The notes: generated from the letters alone by a model not told the origin. Shown: positions 1-8,530, counted from the first letter of the stretch. The stretch is DNA of 64,000 bases from Actinoplanes philippinensis (GCF_900113015.1 NZ_FONV01000008.1:310001-374000), one strand, 5' to 3'. Program-made: numbers and translations.

Positions 1-1
1 C

Positions 2-145
2 CCGTGCGAGGTCGACGCGGCGGGCAACGTGACGGTGCTCGCCGGGCGCAGCTACGGCCAGCAGACCTACTGGTTCACCACCTGCGTCAACTCCAGCCGG
101 ACCATCGACCTGAGCGTCTCCGGCTGCCTGCTCACCAAGCCCTGA
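2..145 (+). CDS. C-terminal end of an unidentified, probably secreted protein (partial)
   Basis: The frame is open from base 2 to a TGA at 143-145 and gives the last 47 residues of a protein that begins outside the window. It has three cysteines (the C of PCEV, TTC and SGC), several Thr/Ser/Tyr residues and ends in CLLTKP. This composition fits an extracellular beta-rich domain. No family can be assigned from so short a piece. It converges on the cellulase gene, with a hairpin between the two stops. It has no start codon in the window, so only codon use and the terminator position support it. Confidence 0.55.
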   Translation, partial: PCEVDAAGNVTVLAGRSYGQQTYWFTTCVNSSRTIDLSVSGCLLTKP

Positions 146-153
146 CGCCGGGC

Positions 154-187
154 GCCCGCGGGCCGGTCCACGAACCGGCCCGTGGGC
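154..187. terminator. Bidirectional hairpin between convergent genes
   Basis: A 14-bp stem with one G-T pair (left arm 154-167, right arm 174-187) encloses a 6-base loop. It lies between the stop at 145 on the plus strand and the stop at 194 on the minus strand, so it can serve both genes. There is no long T-run. Confidence 0.6.
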
Positions 188-193
188 ACACGG

Positions 194-1159
194 TCAGTAC
201 CCGTAGATCATCTTGTAGGCGACCTCGGGCAGGAACTGCCCGGCCGACGAGCCGCCGCCGACGCCGCAGTTGCCGTCGGACTCACCGGGGGTCTTGAGCC
301 ACAGCAGCATCTCCGCCCCGCCGCCCAGCTGACTGGGCGTGCCGAGCCGCCGGCCGGCCGGGTTGCACCACTGGCCGTTGGACCCGTTGCCGTTGCGGCT
401 GGTGTCGATCACGAACGGCTTGCTGTAGCCGAAGCGCCGCAGCTCATTGGCGACCCGGTTGCCGTAGTTGCTGTTCTCGCCGGTGGTGAAGTAGTTCGAC
501 ACGTTCAGCGCGAACCCGCGCGCCCCGGCCACACCCGCCTGGTTCAGGCGCTGCGCCATGGTCGTCGCGTCGACCCAGCCGGAGTTGCCGGCGTCCAGGT
601 AGACCCACGTGTTCGGGGCCTTGGACCGGAACTGGTTGATCGCGCGCGACAGCATGCCCGTACGGTCGTTGATCTGGCTCTGGCTCATGCAGTTGAAGTC
701 GCCGAGCGAGTCGGGCTCCAGGACGACCACGGCCGGGCGGCTGCCGACCGCGCCGGCGAACGAGGCGGCCCACGCGTCGTAGGCGCCGACGCTGCCCGCG
801 CCGCCGCCGGAGTGGCCGCCGCAGGCGTCCCGGCCCGGCAGGTTGTACGCCACCAGCAGCGGCAGCTTGTCGACCGCGTCGGCCGCGCCGACGTAGTTGC
901 GGACCGCCGTGGCGATGTCGCCGCTCCAGTTGCCGAACCAGCTGGCCATCGGTTTCTGCGCGATCGAGGTGCGGATCGCCGCGGCGCGGCCGTCGCCGGG
1001 GTTGGCGGCGACCCAGGACGCCGGGCTGGAGTACGGGTTGACGTAGAAGCCACTGGTCTGGCTGAGCGGGTCGGCGTGGGCCGGGGACGGGCCGAGCAGC
1101 ACCGCGGGGACGATCATCGCCAGCGTGGCGAGGACTCCGGTGAGGGTTGGTCGTCTCAT
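194..1159 (-). CDS. Secreted GH6 cellulase (endoglucanase or cellobiohydrolase)
   Basis: The product is 321 aa and hydrolyses beta-1,4-glucan outside the cell. The Arg-rich N-terminus is followed by a hydrophobic stretch and a likely cleavage site after Ala-His-Ala (about residue 29). The GH6 signatures are clear: PGRDACGG around Asp111 and VLEPDSLGDF with Asp150, the expected catalytic acid. The later IDTSRNG (Asp252) and KTPGESDG (Asp295) blocks are also present. The usual RDC(G) reads RDAC here, so the cysteine is shifted by one position. There is no carbohydrate-binding module, so this is a bare catalytic domain. The ATG at 1159 is chosen because GGAG lies about 8 bases upstream and the signal peptide starts directly. 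It is divergent from a LacI gene, with a palindromic operator between them. Confidence 0.93.
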   Translation of the reverse strand: MRRPTLTGVLATLAMIVPAVLLGPSPAHADPLSQTSGFYVNPYSSPASWVAANPGDGRAAAIRTSIAQKPMASWFGNWSGDIATAVRNYVGAADAVDKLPLLVAYNLPGRDACGGHSGGGAGSVGAYDAWAASFAGAVGSRPAVVVLEPDSLGDFNCMSQSQINDRTGMLSRAINQFRSKAPNTWVYLDAGNSGWVDATTMAQRLNQAGVAGARGFALNVSNYFTTGENSNYGNRVANELRRFGYSKPFVIDTSRNGNGSNGQWCNPAGRRLGTPSQLGGGAEMLLWLKTPGESDGNCGVGGGSSAGQFLPEVAYKMIYGY

Positions 1160-1188
1160 CGACAAGCTCCAGGGATGGGGGATGGGGA

Positions 1189-1204
1189 CTGGAAGCGCTT
1201 CCAG
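1189..1204. promoter_or_regulatory. Palindromic LacI-type operator upstream of the GH6 gene
   Basis: CTGGAAGCGCTTCCAG is a perfect 16-bp inverted repeat with a central GC step. It resembles the CebR/CelR box TGGGAGCGCTCCCA of cellulolytic actinobacteria. It lies 30 bp upstream of the GH6 start and about 190 bp upstream of the divergent LacI start, so it could repress the cellulase and autoregulate the repressor. A TTGACA (minus strand, 1255-1260) further upstream could be the -35 element of the cellulase promoter. Confidence 0.75.
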
Positions 1205-1301
1205 AAATGTCGATCCATGAATCTCGATTTCATGCTCGACATGACCGTGGTCCATGTCAAGAGATGTGGCTGGTTCCGGGAACAGGGTGGTCCTGGGCCT
1301 G

Positions 1302-1320
1302 GGACCGCTTCCAGAAATCG
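1302..1320. promoter_or_regulatory. Second partial operator copy upstream of the LacI gene
   Basis: GACCGCTTCCAGAAATCGA repeats the right half and flank of the 1189 operator, which continues GCGCTTCCAGAAATGTCGA. It lacks the left GGAAG arm, so only one half-site is intact. It lies about 70 bp upstream of the LacI start. A nearby GTTCCGGGAAC (about 1273-1283) adds another short palindrome in the same intergenic region. Confidence 0.45.
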
Positions 1321-1391
1321 ACGCCTGTCGACCAGCGGCTCGGTCGCCGATACGATCAGGCGCATCCGACTGGAAGGACCCGGCACCGGCG

Positions 1392-2405
1392 ATGGCGGCA
1401 GCGACACCCCGCAGGCAGCCCACCCTCGACGAGGTGGCCGAGCGCGCCGGCGTGTCCCGCTCGGCGGCGTCCCGGGTCCTCAACAACGCGCCGTACGTCA
1501 GCCGTCCCACCCGCGAGGCCGTCGAGAAGGCGATCAAGGAACTCGGCTACCGGCCCAACCGCACCGCCCGCGCGCTGGCCACCCGGCAGACCGGCATCGT
1601 CGCCCTCGCGCTCTCCCACGACGACCCGGCGCTGTTCGCCGACCCGTTCTTCGCCCAGGTCATCGTCGGCGTCTCGGCCGTCCTCGAGGAGACCGACCTG
1701 CACCTGCTGCTGTGCCTGGCCAGCTCCGGCCGCGGCCGGTCCCGGCTGACCAACCTGCTGCAGGCCCGCGGCGTGGACGGCATCATGCTGATGGCCCTGC
1801 ACGGCGACGACCCGCTCACCGGCATCGTCGACCGGGCCGGCCTCCCGGTGGTGCACGGCGGCCGGCCACTGCACGTCGAGCCACAGTGGTATGTCGACTC
1901 CGACAACCTCGGCGGCGCGCGACTGGCCACCGAGCACCTGCTCGCCCTCGGCCGGACCCGGATCGTCACCATCACCGGCCAGATGGCCACCCAGGTCGGC
2001 GAGGCCCGCCACCGCGGCTACCGGGAAGCGATGATCATGGCGGGCCGTGAGCCGTACGGCATGGCGGAGAGCGACTTCACCGAGGCCGGCGGCGCCGCGG
2101 CGATGAAACTCCTGCTCGACCGCCACCCCGACCTCGACGCCGTCTTCGCCGCCAGCGACAAGATGGCCGCCGGGGCGCTGCGCGTGCTCAGCGACGCCGG
2201 GCGATCGGTGCCCGCCGACGTGGCGGTGGTGGGTTTCGACGACCTCGACGTCGCCGCGCAGACCGACCCGCCACTGACCACCGTCCACCAGTCGATCCAG
2301 GCCCTCGGACGGGAGATGGCCCGGATGCTGCTGGCCCTGATCGCCGGGGAGAGCCCCACCTCATTGATCCTGCCCACCGGCCTCATCCGGCGCGGGTCGG
2401 CCTAA
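1392..2405 (+). CDS. LacI-family transcriptional repressor, CebR/CelR-like candidate
   Basis: The product is 337 aa. The N-terminal helix-turn-helix reads PTLDEVAERAGVSRSAASRV followed by the LNN and RPNRTARAL hinge elements typical of LacI regulators. A periplasmic-binding-protein-like sensor domain spans about 65-330 and includes the AVVGFDDLDVAA block. ATG 1392 places the HTH within the first ten residues. A longer frame upstream would add unlikely sequence and cover the operator. Divergence from a GH6 cellulase across a TGGAAGCGCTTCCA palindrome suggests it represses cellulose or xylan genes and responds to an oligosaccharide. The exact inducer cannot be read from sequence. Confidence 0.88.
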   Translation: MAAATPRRQPTLDEVAERAGVSRSAASRVLNNAPYVSRPTREAVEKAIKELGYRPNRTARALATRQTGIVALALSHDDPALFADPFFAQVIVGVSAVLEETDLHLLLCLASSGRGRSRLTNLLQARGVDGIMLMALHGDDPLTGIVDRAGLPVVHGGRPLHVEPQWYVDSDNLGGARLATEHLLALGRTRIVTITGQMATQVGEARHRGYREAMIMAGREPYGMAESDFTEAGGAAAMKLLLDRHPDLDAVFAASDKMAAGALRVLSDAGRSVPADVAVVGFDDLDVAAQTDPPLTTVHQSIQALGREMARMLLALIAGESPTSLILPTGLIRRGSA

Positions 2406-2414
2406 CCTGGCACG

Positions 2415-3227
2415 GTGGACGACGACATCGCACCGATCCGGATCGGCCTGGCGCTCGGTGGCGGGGCGGTGCGCGGCGCGGCACACATCGGCGTCCTCGA
2501 TGCCCTCGACCGGGCCGGGCTGCAACCCGCGATCATCACCGGGACCAGCGCCGGCGCCCTGGTCGGGGCCCTCTACGCCAACGGGATGAGCCCCGCCGAG
2601 ATCGCCGAGGTGGCGCAGACCCTGCGCTGGGCCCGCCTGGTCCGGCCCGGGCGCACCCGCAAGGCGCTCTTCGAGACGTCGAAGCTGGGGCTGTTCCTGG
2701 AGACCACCCTCGGCGGCGTCGGCTTCGAGGGCCTGCGGCGCCCGTTCGCGGCGATCGCCTGCGACCTGACCACCGGCAGCGAGGTGGTCCTGCGGTCCGG
2801 GCCGGTGGCGAGCGCCGTGCTGGCCAGCGCCGCCATCCCCGGGGTGTTCCCGCCGGTGGAGCGCGACGGGCACCTGCTCGTCGACGGCGGACTGGTGACG
2901 ATGGTGCCGGCCGCGCTGGCCCGGCAGATGGGCGCCGACATCGTGATCGCGGTCGACGTGTCCGGCCCGCTGCCGCGCCGCCCGCCGACCACGGTGCTGC
3001 ACATCCTGGTTGCGGTCAGCACCCTGCAGCCCGGCGGCCGCGACGCGCTCGACGAGCAGGCGGACCTGGTGCTGAAACCGGAGGTCGACGCGTACGCGTT
3101 CTGGGAGCTGACCCGGATCCCGGAGTTCGAGGAGTCCGGCCGGGAGGCCACCGAGAAGGCGCTGCCGGTGATCCACGCGCTGCTGACCGCGGCCGAGGCC
3201 CGCCGCGACTGGCAGCGCGGCCTCTGA
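2415..3227 (+). CDS. Patatin-like phospholipase / RssA-type acyl hydrolase
   Basis: The product is 270 aa with the complete patatin core. An oxyanion loop GGGAVRGAAH lies near residue 17, the nucleophile elbow is GTSAG (Ser near 46), and the catalytic Asp is in LLVDGGLV (DGG motif). These give the Ser-Asp dyad used on acyl esters of lipids. No signal peptide or membrane span is seen, so it is probably cytoplasmic. It starts at GTG 2415, only nine bases after the LacI stop, so the two genes may be cotranscribed. No link to polysaccharide use is evident. Confidence 0.9.
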   Translation: MDDDIAPIRIGLALGGGAVRGAAHIGVLDALDRAGLQPAIITGTSAGALVGALYANGMSPAEIAEVAQTLRWARLVRPGRTRKALFETSKLGLFLETTLGGVGFEGLRRPFAAIACDLTTGSEVVLRSGPVASAVLASAAIPGVFPPVERDGHLLVDGGLVTMVPAALARQMGADIVIAVDVSGPLPRRPPTTVLHILVAVSTLQPGGRDALDEQADLVLKPEVDAYAFWELTRIPEFEESGREATEKALPVIHALLTAAEARRDWQRGL

Positions 3228-3271
3228 CGGACCGGCCGCCACCGCCCGCTCTTCCCGGCTCGGCCACCGTC

Positions 3272-4150
3272 TCATCGGGTGCGGATCAGCCGGTCCAGGA
3301 TCTGTCGCAGGATGAGTTCGTGGCCGGCCGGCGTCGGGTGCACACCGTCGGCCTCCAGGAACCCGGCCGTCGCCCCGGCGCGGGTGGTCTCGTACAGGTC
3401 GACGGCGTCCGGCGCCACCTTGCGTACCGCCTCGGCGACCTCGGCGACCGCCTCGGCCGTCCAGCGCACCGGCGCGCCGGCGAAGGAGGCGTCGATACGG
3501 TCCTGGTCGACGGCGGGTGGCGTGACGACCGTGATCGAGGCGCCCAGCTGGTGGGTGATGAGATCGATCAGCGCCCGGAGGTTGCGTTCGGTCTCCGCGA
3601 TGGTGGCCATCCGGTATCCCGGGGCGCGGCCGTGGAAGCGGGCGTCGTTGGTGCCGATCATCAGCAGCACGTGGCCGGGCCCGGCGGCCTCCAGGGTGTC
3701 GAAGCGTTCCAGGATGTCGGCGGTGGTGTCGCCGCTGACGCCGAGATTGACGAGCGCGGCTCCGGTCGGGCCGGTCGAGGCGGCCAGCAGCTCGAACCAG
3801 CCGAGGCGGTCGGCCGTGATCGAGTCGCCGACGGCGACGATCCGGTCGTCCGGCCTCAACCGCAGACCGGCCACGGCGCTGCGGTAGCCGTCGTCGGCCA
3901 GCATCCGGGCGGCCCTCGCACGGGTCTCGTCGTGCATCGCCCGGATCATCGACGCGACGGTGTCCGGCCTGCTGGCCAGCATGCCGGCGAGCAGGCCGAG
4001 GTGCCCGTCGTCGTCGATCGGGAACCGCTGGAGCATCGGCCACTGCGGGGTACGGGTGTAGCGCAGGAAGTGGCGGCGCTCGTCGTCGCTGTAGGACTGC
4101 GCCGGGTTCATGCCGGCCCGCACGGGACGGCGGGGAAGTGTCGTACGCAC
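3272..4150 (-). CDS. SGNH/GDSL-family esterase at the end of the sugar-transport operon
   Basis: The product is about 292 aa. SGNH blocks are intact: VGDSITAD (Ser nucleophile), an NLGVSGDT glycine block, GTNDARFHG, and DGVHPTPAGH with the catalytic Asp and His. There is no signal peptide, so it probably acts inside the cell, for example deacetylating imported oligosaccharides. That role is inferred from position. GTG 4150 is six bases past the permease stop at 4156 and has a weak GGGCTGAG upstream. ATG 4111 is an alternative (279 aa) without a clear ribosome site. An N-terminal stretch of about 100 residues before GDSIT has no recognised domain. Confidence 0.85.
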   Translation of the reverse strand: MRTTLPRRPVRAGMNPAQSYSDDERRHFLRYTRTPQWPMLQRFPIDDDGHLGLLAGMLASRPDTVASMIRAMHDETRARAARMLADDGYRSAVAGLRLRPDDRIVAVGDSITADRLGWFELLAASTGPTGAALVNLGVSGDTTADILERFDTLEAAGPGHVLLMIGTNDARFHGRAPGYRMATIAETERNLRALIDLITHQLGASITVVTPPAVDQDRIDASFAGAPVRWTAEAVAEVAEAVRKVAPDAVDLYETTRAGATAGFLEADGVHPTPAGHELILRQILDRLIRTR

Positions 4151-4155
4151 ATGTC

Positions 4156-4980
4156 TCAGCCCTTGATCGAACCCTGGAGCAGCGCCGCGACGAAACGGCG
4201 CTGGAAGACGAGGAACACGGTCAGCGTCGGCACCAGGATCAGCAGGGCGCCGGCGCACAGCAGCGGGATGTCGGTGCCCCACTGCCCCTGGAAGGCGCCG
4301 AGAGCCCCGGCCATCGTGCGTTTCGCCGGGTCGTCGACGAGCACGATGGCCAGCAGGAACTGGTTCCACGTCCAGAGGAACAGCAGGATCGCCAGGGACG
4401 AGAGCGCGGGCATGGCCAGCGGCACGTGCACCCGGCGGAACAGTTGCCAGGCGCCGGCGCCGTCGACCCGGGCCGCTTCGGAGAGATCGCTGGGCATGGT
4501 GACGAAGTGCGCCCGCATCCACAGCACGGAGAAGGGCATGAACAGGCCGATGAGCGGCAGGATGATCGCCCACCGGGTGTTGAGCAGGCCCATGTCGCGG
4601 ACCTGGTAATAGAGGGGGGTGATGATCCCCTCGAACGGCAGGGTCAGGCCGAGCACGAAGACCAGGAAGCCGGCGCGGTGCCCCGGCATCCGGAGGTGGC
4701 CGAAGGCGAAACCGGCCATGGTCCCGAACAGCAGCGACGCGGGTACGACGCCGAGCACGATGAGCACGCTGGAGTAGAGCAGCGTGCCCATGCCGGCGGC
4801 CCGGAAGGCGTCGAGGAAGTTGCCCCACTGCGGATCGGCCGGCCAGGACAGCCCGGACGGGTAGGTGCCGGACGGGTGCAGCGCGGTGACGAAGAGGCTG
4901 ACGAACGGCAGCAGGGTGACGGCCATCAGCAGGACGAGCAGGACCCGTCCGGTGAGGTTCTCGCGCACTGTGGTCTTCAA
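4156..4980 (-). CDS. CUT1 carbohydrate ABC transporter permease (MalG/CebG type)
   Basis: The product is 274 aa with about six transmembrane helices. The cytoplasmic EAA loop reads EAARVDGAGAWQLFRRV followed by PLAMPAL, which contacts the ATPase. Length and loop fit the MalG/CebG subfamily. The proposed TTG start at 4980 overlaps the TGA of the upstream permease. GTG 4968 is an alternative. It forms the translocation channel with the next gene. No ATPase is encoded in this operon, as in actinobacterial CUT1 importers that share the multitask ATPase MsiK. Confidence 0.9.
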   Translation of the reverse strand: MKTTVRENLTGRVLLVLLMAVTLLPFVSLFVTALHPSGTYPSGLSWPADPQWGNFLDAFRAAGMGTLLYSSVLIVLGVVPASLLFGTMAGFAFGHLRMPGHRAGFLVFVLGLTLPFEGIITPLYYQVRDMGLLNTRWAIILPLIGLFMPFSVLWMRAHFVTMPSDLSEAARVDGAGAWQLFRRVHVPLAMPALSSLAILLFLWTWNQFLLAIVLVDDPAKRTMAGALGAFQGQWGTDIPLLCAGALLILVPTLTVFLVFQRRFVAALLQGSIKG

Positions 4981-5888
4981 CGGGAGCCGTCCCGGGTGAG
5001 GCGCTGGATGGGCAGGACGCAGGCCAGCACGAGGACGATGAGGGCGACGGCCAGGGCCGAGGCCATGCCGACCTCGCGTTCGGAGAAGGCCAGGTAATAG
5101 ATCTCCAGGCCGGGGACCATGGTGGCGTTGCCGGGACCGCCCTGGGTGGCGATGTAGACGATGTCGAAACTGGCCAGGGCGGCGATCACGGTGACCGTGA
5201 CGCAGACGCCGATCTCCTGGCGCAGGCTGGGCAGCGTGATCGACAGGAACTCCCGGACCGGGCCGGCGCCGTCGAGCCGGGCGGCCTCGTACAGCGACGG
5301 GTCGATCTTGCTCATGCCGGCAAGCAGCAGCAGGGTGCAGAGGCCCACGAGAACCCAGGCGCCGATGACGCCGACGGCGGGCAGCGCGGTGCCGAAGTCG
5401 CCGAGCCAGGCGCGGGTGAGGTCGCCGAGCCCGACGGCTGACAGCAGCTCGTTGGCCGTGCCGGTGGTGGACAGCAGCCAGCTCCACATGATTCCGGCCG
5501 CGACCAGGGGGATGACCTGCGGCAGGAACAGCACGGTCCGGGCCACCACGGCCAGCCGGCTCTGGGCGATGTCGCGGATGGTGGCCGCCACGAACAGGCC
5601 GAGGATCACCGGGACGCCGCTGAAGAAGATGATCAGCTCGAAGGCGTGCAGGATCGAGGCGGACAGGTCCTCGTCGGTGAGCAGCCTCCGGTAGTTGTCC
5701 AGGCCGACCCAGGTGGAGGCGCCGATGCCGTTCCAGTCGTACAGCGAGTACTGGACGGTCAGCAGTAGCGGCCGCAGGACGAACGTGGCGTACATGATGA
5801 CGGCCGGCGCGGCGAACAGCCAGCCCAGCCAGATCGCCCGGGAGCGGCGCGCGCGGTCCGCGCGCCGCTCCGTGACCGGTGCGGACAT
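4977..5888 (-). CDS. CUT1 carbohydrate ABC transporter permease (MalF/CebF type)
   Basis: The product is 303 aa with six predicted membrane helices. The first is around residues 20-40, followed by the PLLLTVQYSLYDW periplasmic segment common in MalF/CebF proteins. The EAA loop is YEAARLDGAGPVREFLSITLPSL. ATG 5888 overlaps the stop of the binding protein by one base (TGATG), which suggests translational coupling. It works as a heterodimer with the following permease. Confidence 0.91.
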   Translation of the reverse strand: MSAPVTERRADRARRSRAIWLGWLFAAPAVIMYATFVLRPLLLTVQYSLYDWNGIGASTWVGLDNYRRLLTDEDLSASILHAFELIIFFSGVPVILGLFVAATIRDIAQSRLAVVARTVLFLPQVIPLVAAGIMWSWLLSTTGTANELLSAVGLGDLTRAWLGDFGTALPAVGVIGAWVLVGLCTLLLLAGMSKIDPSLYEAARLDGAGPVREFLSITLPSLRQEIGVCVTVTVIAALASFDIVYIATQGGPGNATMVPGLEIYYLAFSEREVGMASALAVALIVLVLACVLPIQRLTRDGSR

Positions 5889-7243
5889 CAGTTCTTGACC
5901 TGGGACTCGTAGTCCTTCTGCACCGCGGCGAGCAGGGCTTCGGGCGTCTGCTGGCCGGCGGCGAGTTTCTGCAGCTGAGGAGTCCAGCTCTTGGCGTAGA
6001 TGGCGCCCGTGGCGTTGGCGATGAAGTCCATGGCGCCGTTGTCCTGGCCGATGACCGCGCCGGCGGCGAGGGTGGCGGCGGTGACGCTGCCCTCCTTGAC
6101 GGCGGGCATGTAGGCGTCGGCCGGGCCCATCGGGTGCGAGCCGCCGACCGTGACCGCGATGTCGCGGGCCTTCTGGTCGGTGGCGACCCAGTTGAGGAAG
6201 AAGACGGCGCAGTCGGCGTTCTTGGCCTTGCTGCCGATGCCGTAGGTCAGCGGTGCGGACATCGCGGCCTGCTTGCCACCGGCCTGTGCCGGGGGCATCA
6301 GGAAGAAGCCGACGTTGCCGGCCATCTGCTTGTCGAGGTTGCCCGACTCCCAGTCGCCGTCGAAGATGAACAGGTTCTTGCCCTCGATGAAGCGGCTCAT
6401 CATGGTGGCGTAGTCCTGGGAGTTGATGTCCGGGGCGAAGAACCCCGACTTGATCCACTTCTCCAGGTGCTGGGTGGCCTGCAGGTTGGGCGGGGTGTCG
6501 ATGGTGGCCCCGGACCGCTGGAAGATCCAGTTGTTGATCGCGCCCGCGTCGCCGTACGCCGCCATCAGGTTCTGCAGGGGGAAGGCCAGGCCGCCGGTCG
6601 CGCCGCCGTTGAACTGGTTGATCGGGGTGACACCGGCGTTCTTCGCCTTCTCCAGCAGGGTGTCGAACTCCGCCAGGGTGGCCGGCGGCTGTGTCATGCC
6701 GATCTGGGTGGCGAGCTTCTTGTTGTAGAAGACGCCGGTCATGCTGAAGTTGAGGCCCATCGCGTAGAGCGGGCCGTCGCCACGCCGGCCGTCCGGGCCC
6801 ACCCGCATCTGCTGCAGCTGGGAGGCCGGCCAGCCGGTCCAGCCCAGGGTCTGGGCGTAACCGTCGAGGTTCTTCAGCAGACCGTCCTTGACCAGCTCGG
6901 AGACCTGCGGCAGGCGCATCAGGTCCGGCGGGTCGTCGGCCAGCACCCGCGGGGCGTTCTGCGTGATCACCGCGAACTGGTCCTCCCGGATGTCCCAGGT
7001 GACGTTGGGGTGCTGCTTGGTGAACTCCTCGGTCAGGCTCTTCGGGAGCGGGAACCCGGTCTCGAAGTACGCCTTGAGCGTGATCGGCGCCGTGCCGCAG
7101 GTCGCGGTGGTGGCGGGCGCGGCGCTGGAGTTCGGATCGGCGCTGCTCGCGTCGCTGCCGGGGGCGCTGCACGCGACGGTGGCGAGAAGGGTGGCAAGGG
7201 TTATCGCGGTCAGTAGTGGTCGACTGGTGGTTCCGTGAGCCAT
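5888..7243 (-). CDS. Sugar-binding lipoprotein of a CUT1 ABC importer
   Basis: The product is 451 aa. It has a lipoprotein signal ending in ATVAC (Cys about residue 25), then a Ser/Ala/Pro-rich tether. The rest is a family-1 solute-binding fold with blocks such as LTEEFTKQHPNVTWD, the GVFYNKKL hinge and FFLNWVATDQKARD. It captures an oligosaccharide at the membrane surface. ATG 7243 has GGAGG eight bases upstream. It is the first gene of the importer operon, followed by two permeases and an esterase. The neighbouring LacI gene and palindromes suggest induction by a plant-derived sugar. The ligand is unknown. Confidence 0.92.
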   Translation of the reverse strand: MAHGTTSRPLLTAITLATLLATVACSAPGSDASSADPNSSAAPATTATCGTAPITLKAYFETGFPLPKSLTEEFTKQHPNVTWDIREDQFAVITQNAPRVLADDPPDLMRLPQVSELVKDGLLKNLDGYAQTLGWTGWPASQLQQMRVGPDGRRGDGPLYAMGLNFSMTGVFYNKKLATQIGMTQPPATLAEFDTLLEKAKNAGVTPINQFNGGATGGLAFPLQNLMAAYGDAGAINNWIFQRSGATIDTPPNLQATQHLEKWIKSGFFAPDINSQDYATMMSRFIEGKNLFIFDGDWESGNLDKQMAGNVGFFLMPPAQAGGKQAAMSAPLTYGIGSKAKNADCAVFFLNWVATDQKARDIAVTVGGSHPMGPADAYMPAVKEGSVTAATLAAGAVIGQDNGAMDFIANATGAIYAKSWTPQLQKLAAGQQTPEALLAAVQKDYESQVKN

Positions 7244-7382
7244 GTCAGGCCTCCAGGATCGCAGAACTTCCGGTGGTGAGGAGATCACCGCCGGTCGTGC
7301 GATGACGTGGTTATCGGTATTTCGTCCCGGCCTGCGTACGGCTGTCGCCGTGTTGCCCAGCCCCGGTGGCAGCCGTCCCACG

Positions 7383-7449
7383 TTCGTGTAACAAGCACGA
7401 AACCGCATCGCGACAGACGTGTCAAGCGTTTCTATAAAAGCACTTTTAT
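7383..7449. promoter_or_regulatory. Promoter/operator region of the sugar importer operon
   Basis: A perfect inverted repeat ATAAAAG-CA-CTTTTAT spans 7434-7449 and TTCGTG-N7-CACGAA spans 7383-7401. Between them is TTGACA on the minus strand (7420-7425), a good -35 candidate for the binding-protein gene. It directly abuts AAGCG (7424-7428), a half of the AAGCGCTT element found upstream of the neighbouring LacI gene. The region lies between the LacI stop and the importer start. Confidence 0.55.
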
Positions 7450-7492
7450 CGCTGGGGCGAGGAGCTCAGAGACCCCTCGGGCCGGGCATGTC

Positions 7493-8485
7493 TCAGGTCG
7501 TGGACCGCTGGACCAGCTGTACGTCGAGCACTGTGGTGGACCGCGGGCGCGTGCCGTCGACGTGGCCCAGCAGCACCGACAACGCGATGCCGCCGGACTC
7601 CTCGAACGGCTGCCGGACAGTGGTCAGATCGGCCGCCGTGGCGGTCTCGCCGTCGTCGAAGCCCATCACCGCCAGGTCGGCCGGCACCCGCAGCCCCCGG
7701 TCGCGGGCGGCCAGCAGCACGCCCACGGCGAGCGTGTCGTGATGCGCCATGACCGCGGTGGGCCGCTCCGCCAGGTCGAGCAGCTCCGCCGCGGCGCGCC
7801 GGGCCGCGTCGACGGAGTTGTCGCCGGTCGCGACGATCACCTCACCGCCGGCGGCCTCGATCACCCGCCGGAACCCGGACAGCCGCCGGATCGCCTGCGA
7901 CTCGTAGTCGGACACCTGTCGCTCCAGCAGGTAGCCGACCCGACGATGGCCCCGGTCGCGCAGGTGGGCGGCGGCCAGCCCGCCCCCGTCGCTGTCGTCG
8001 ATCACGACACGGCTGAACAGCGAGCTGTCGGCGTCGACCGCCACGGTCGGCAGACTCCGCTCGCGGAGCCGGTCCGCGATGGCGTCCTCGATCCGCAGGC
8101 CCATCACGATCAGACCGTCCAGCCGGCCGTGCAGGGGCATGCTCGCCAGCACCGGCGACGACGCCAGAGCGGCCGACTCGTGATCGAAGACCACGACGTC
8201 GATCTCCAGCTCGCTCGCCGCGCTCAGCACCCCGGACAGCCGGCGCAGATACGACCCGTACGACGTGAACGGCGCCATCACACCGATCCGCCCGGCCGCG
8301 CGCCGGGCCAGGCTGACCGCCTGCGCCTTGGGGACGAACCCGAGCTCGTCGGCGGCGGCCAGCACCCGCGCGCGGGTCGCCGGGCTGACCCGGTCGGGCT
8401 TGTTGAGAACGTTGGAGACCGTCGAGATACTCACCTGGGCGCGGTCGGCGACCTCGTAGATGGTGACCCGATCATCCGCCGCCAC
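7493..8485 (-). CDS. LacI-family repressor of the sugar importer operon
   Basis: The product is 330 aa from GTG 8485. The HTH reads VTIYEVADRAQVSISTVSNV, followed by LNKPDRVSPATRARVL and the hinge VSLARRAAG. A sugar-sensing domain with AVMGFDDGETAT follows. An in-frame GTG at 8542 would add 19 residues encoded over the AAGCGCTT palindrome, so the internal start is preferred. It lies directly upstream of, and on the same strand as, the importer. Local control of that operon and itself is the simplest reading. It is a paralogue, not a copy, of the other two LacI proteins in the window. Confidence 0.87.
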   Translation of the reverse strand: MAADDRVTIYEVADRAQVSISTVSNVLNKPDRVSPATRARVLAAADELGFVPKAQAVSLARRAAGRIGVMAPFTSYGSYLRRLSGVLSAASELEIDVVVFDHESAALASSPVLASMPLHGRLDGLIVMGLRIEDAIADRLRERSLPTVAVDADSSLFSRVVIDDSDGGGLAAAHLRDRGHRRVGYLLERQVSDYESQAIRRLSGFRRVIEAAGGEVIVATGDNSVDAARRAAAELLDLAERPTAVMAHHDTLAVGVLLAARDRGLRVPADLAVMGFDDGETATAADLTTVRQPFEESGGIALSVLLGHVDGTRPRSTTVLDVQLVQRSTT

Positions 8486-8522
8486 GTCCGCCCCATTCCG
8501 ATGTGCCGCCCGCCGCGCTCCG

Positions 8523-8530
8523 AAGCGCTT
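8523..8530. promoter_or_regulatory. AAGCGCTT palindrome at the LacI 5' end
   Basis: AAGCGCTT is an 8-bp perfect palindrome of the LacI-operator type. It is followed by TACCGAAAGCAC, a related half-site. It lies 38 bp upstream of the GTG at 8485 and could be an autoregulatory site. Confidence 0.45.
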
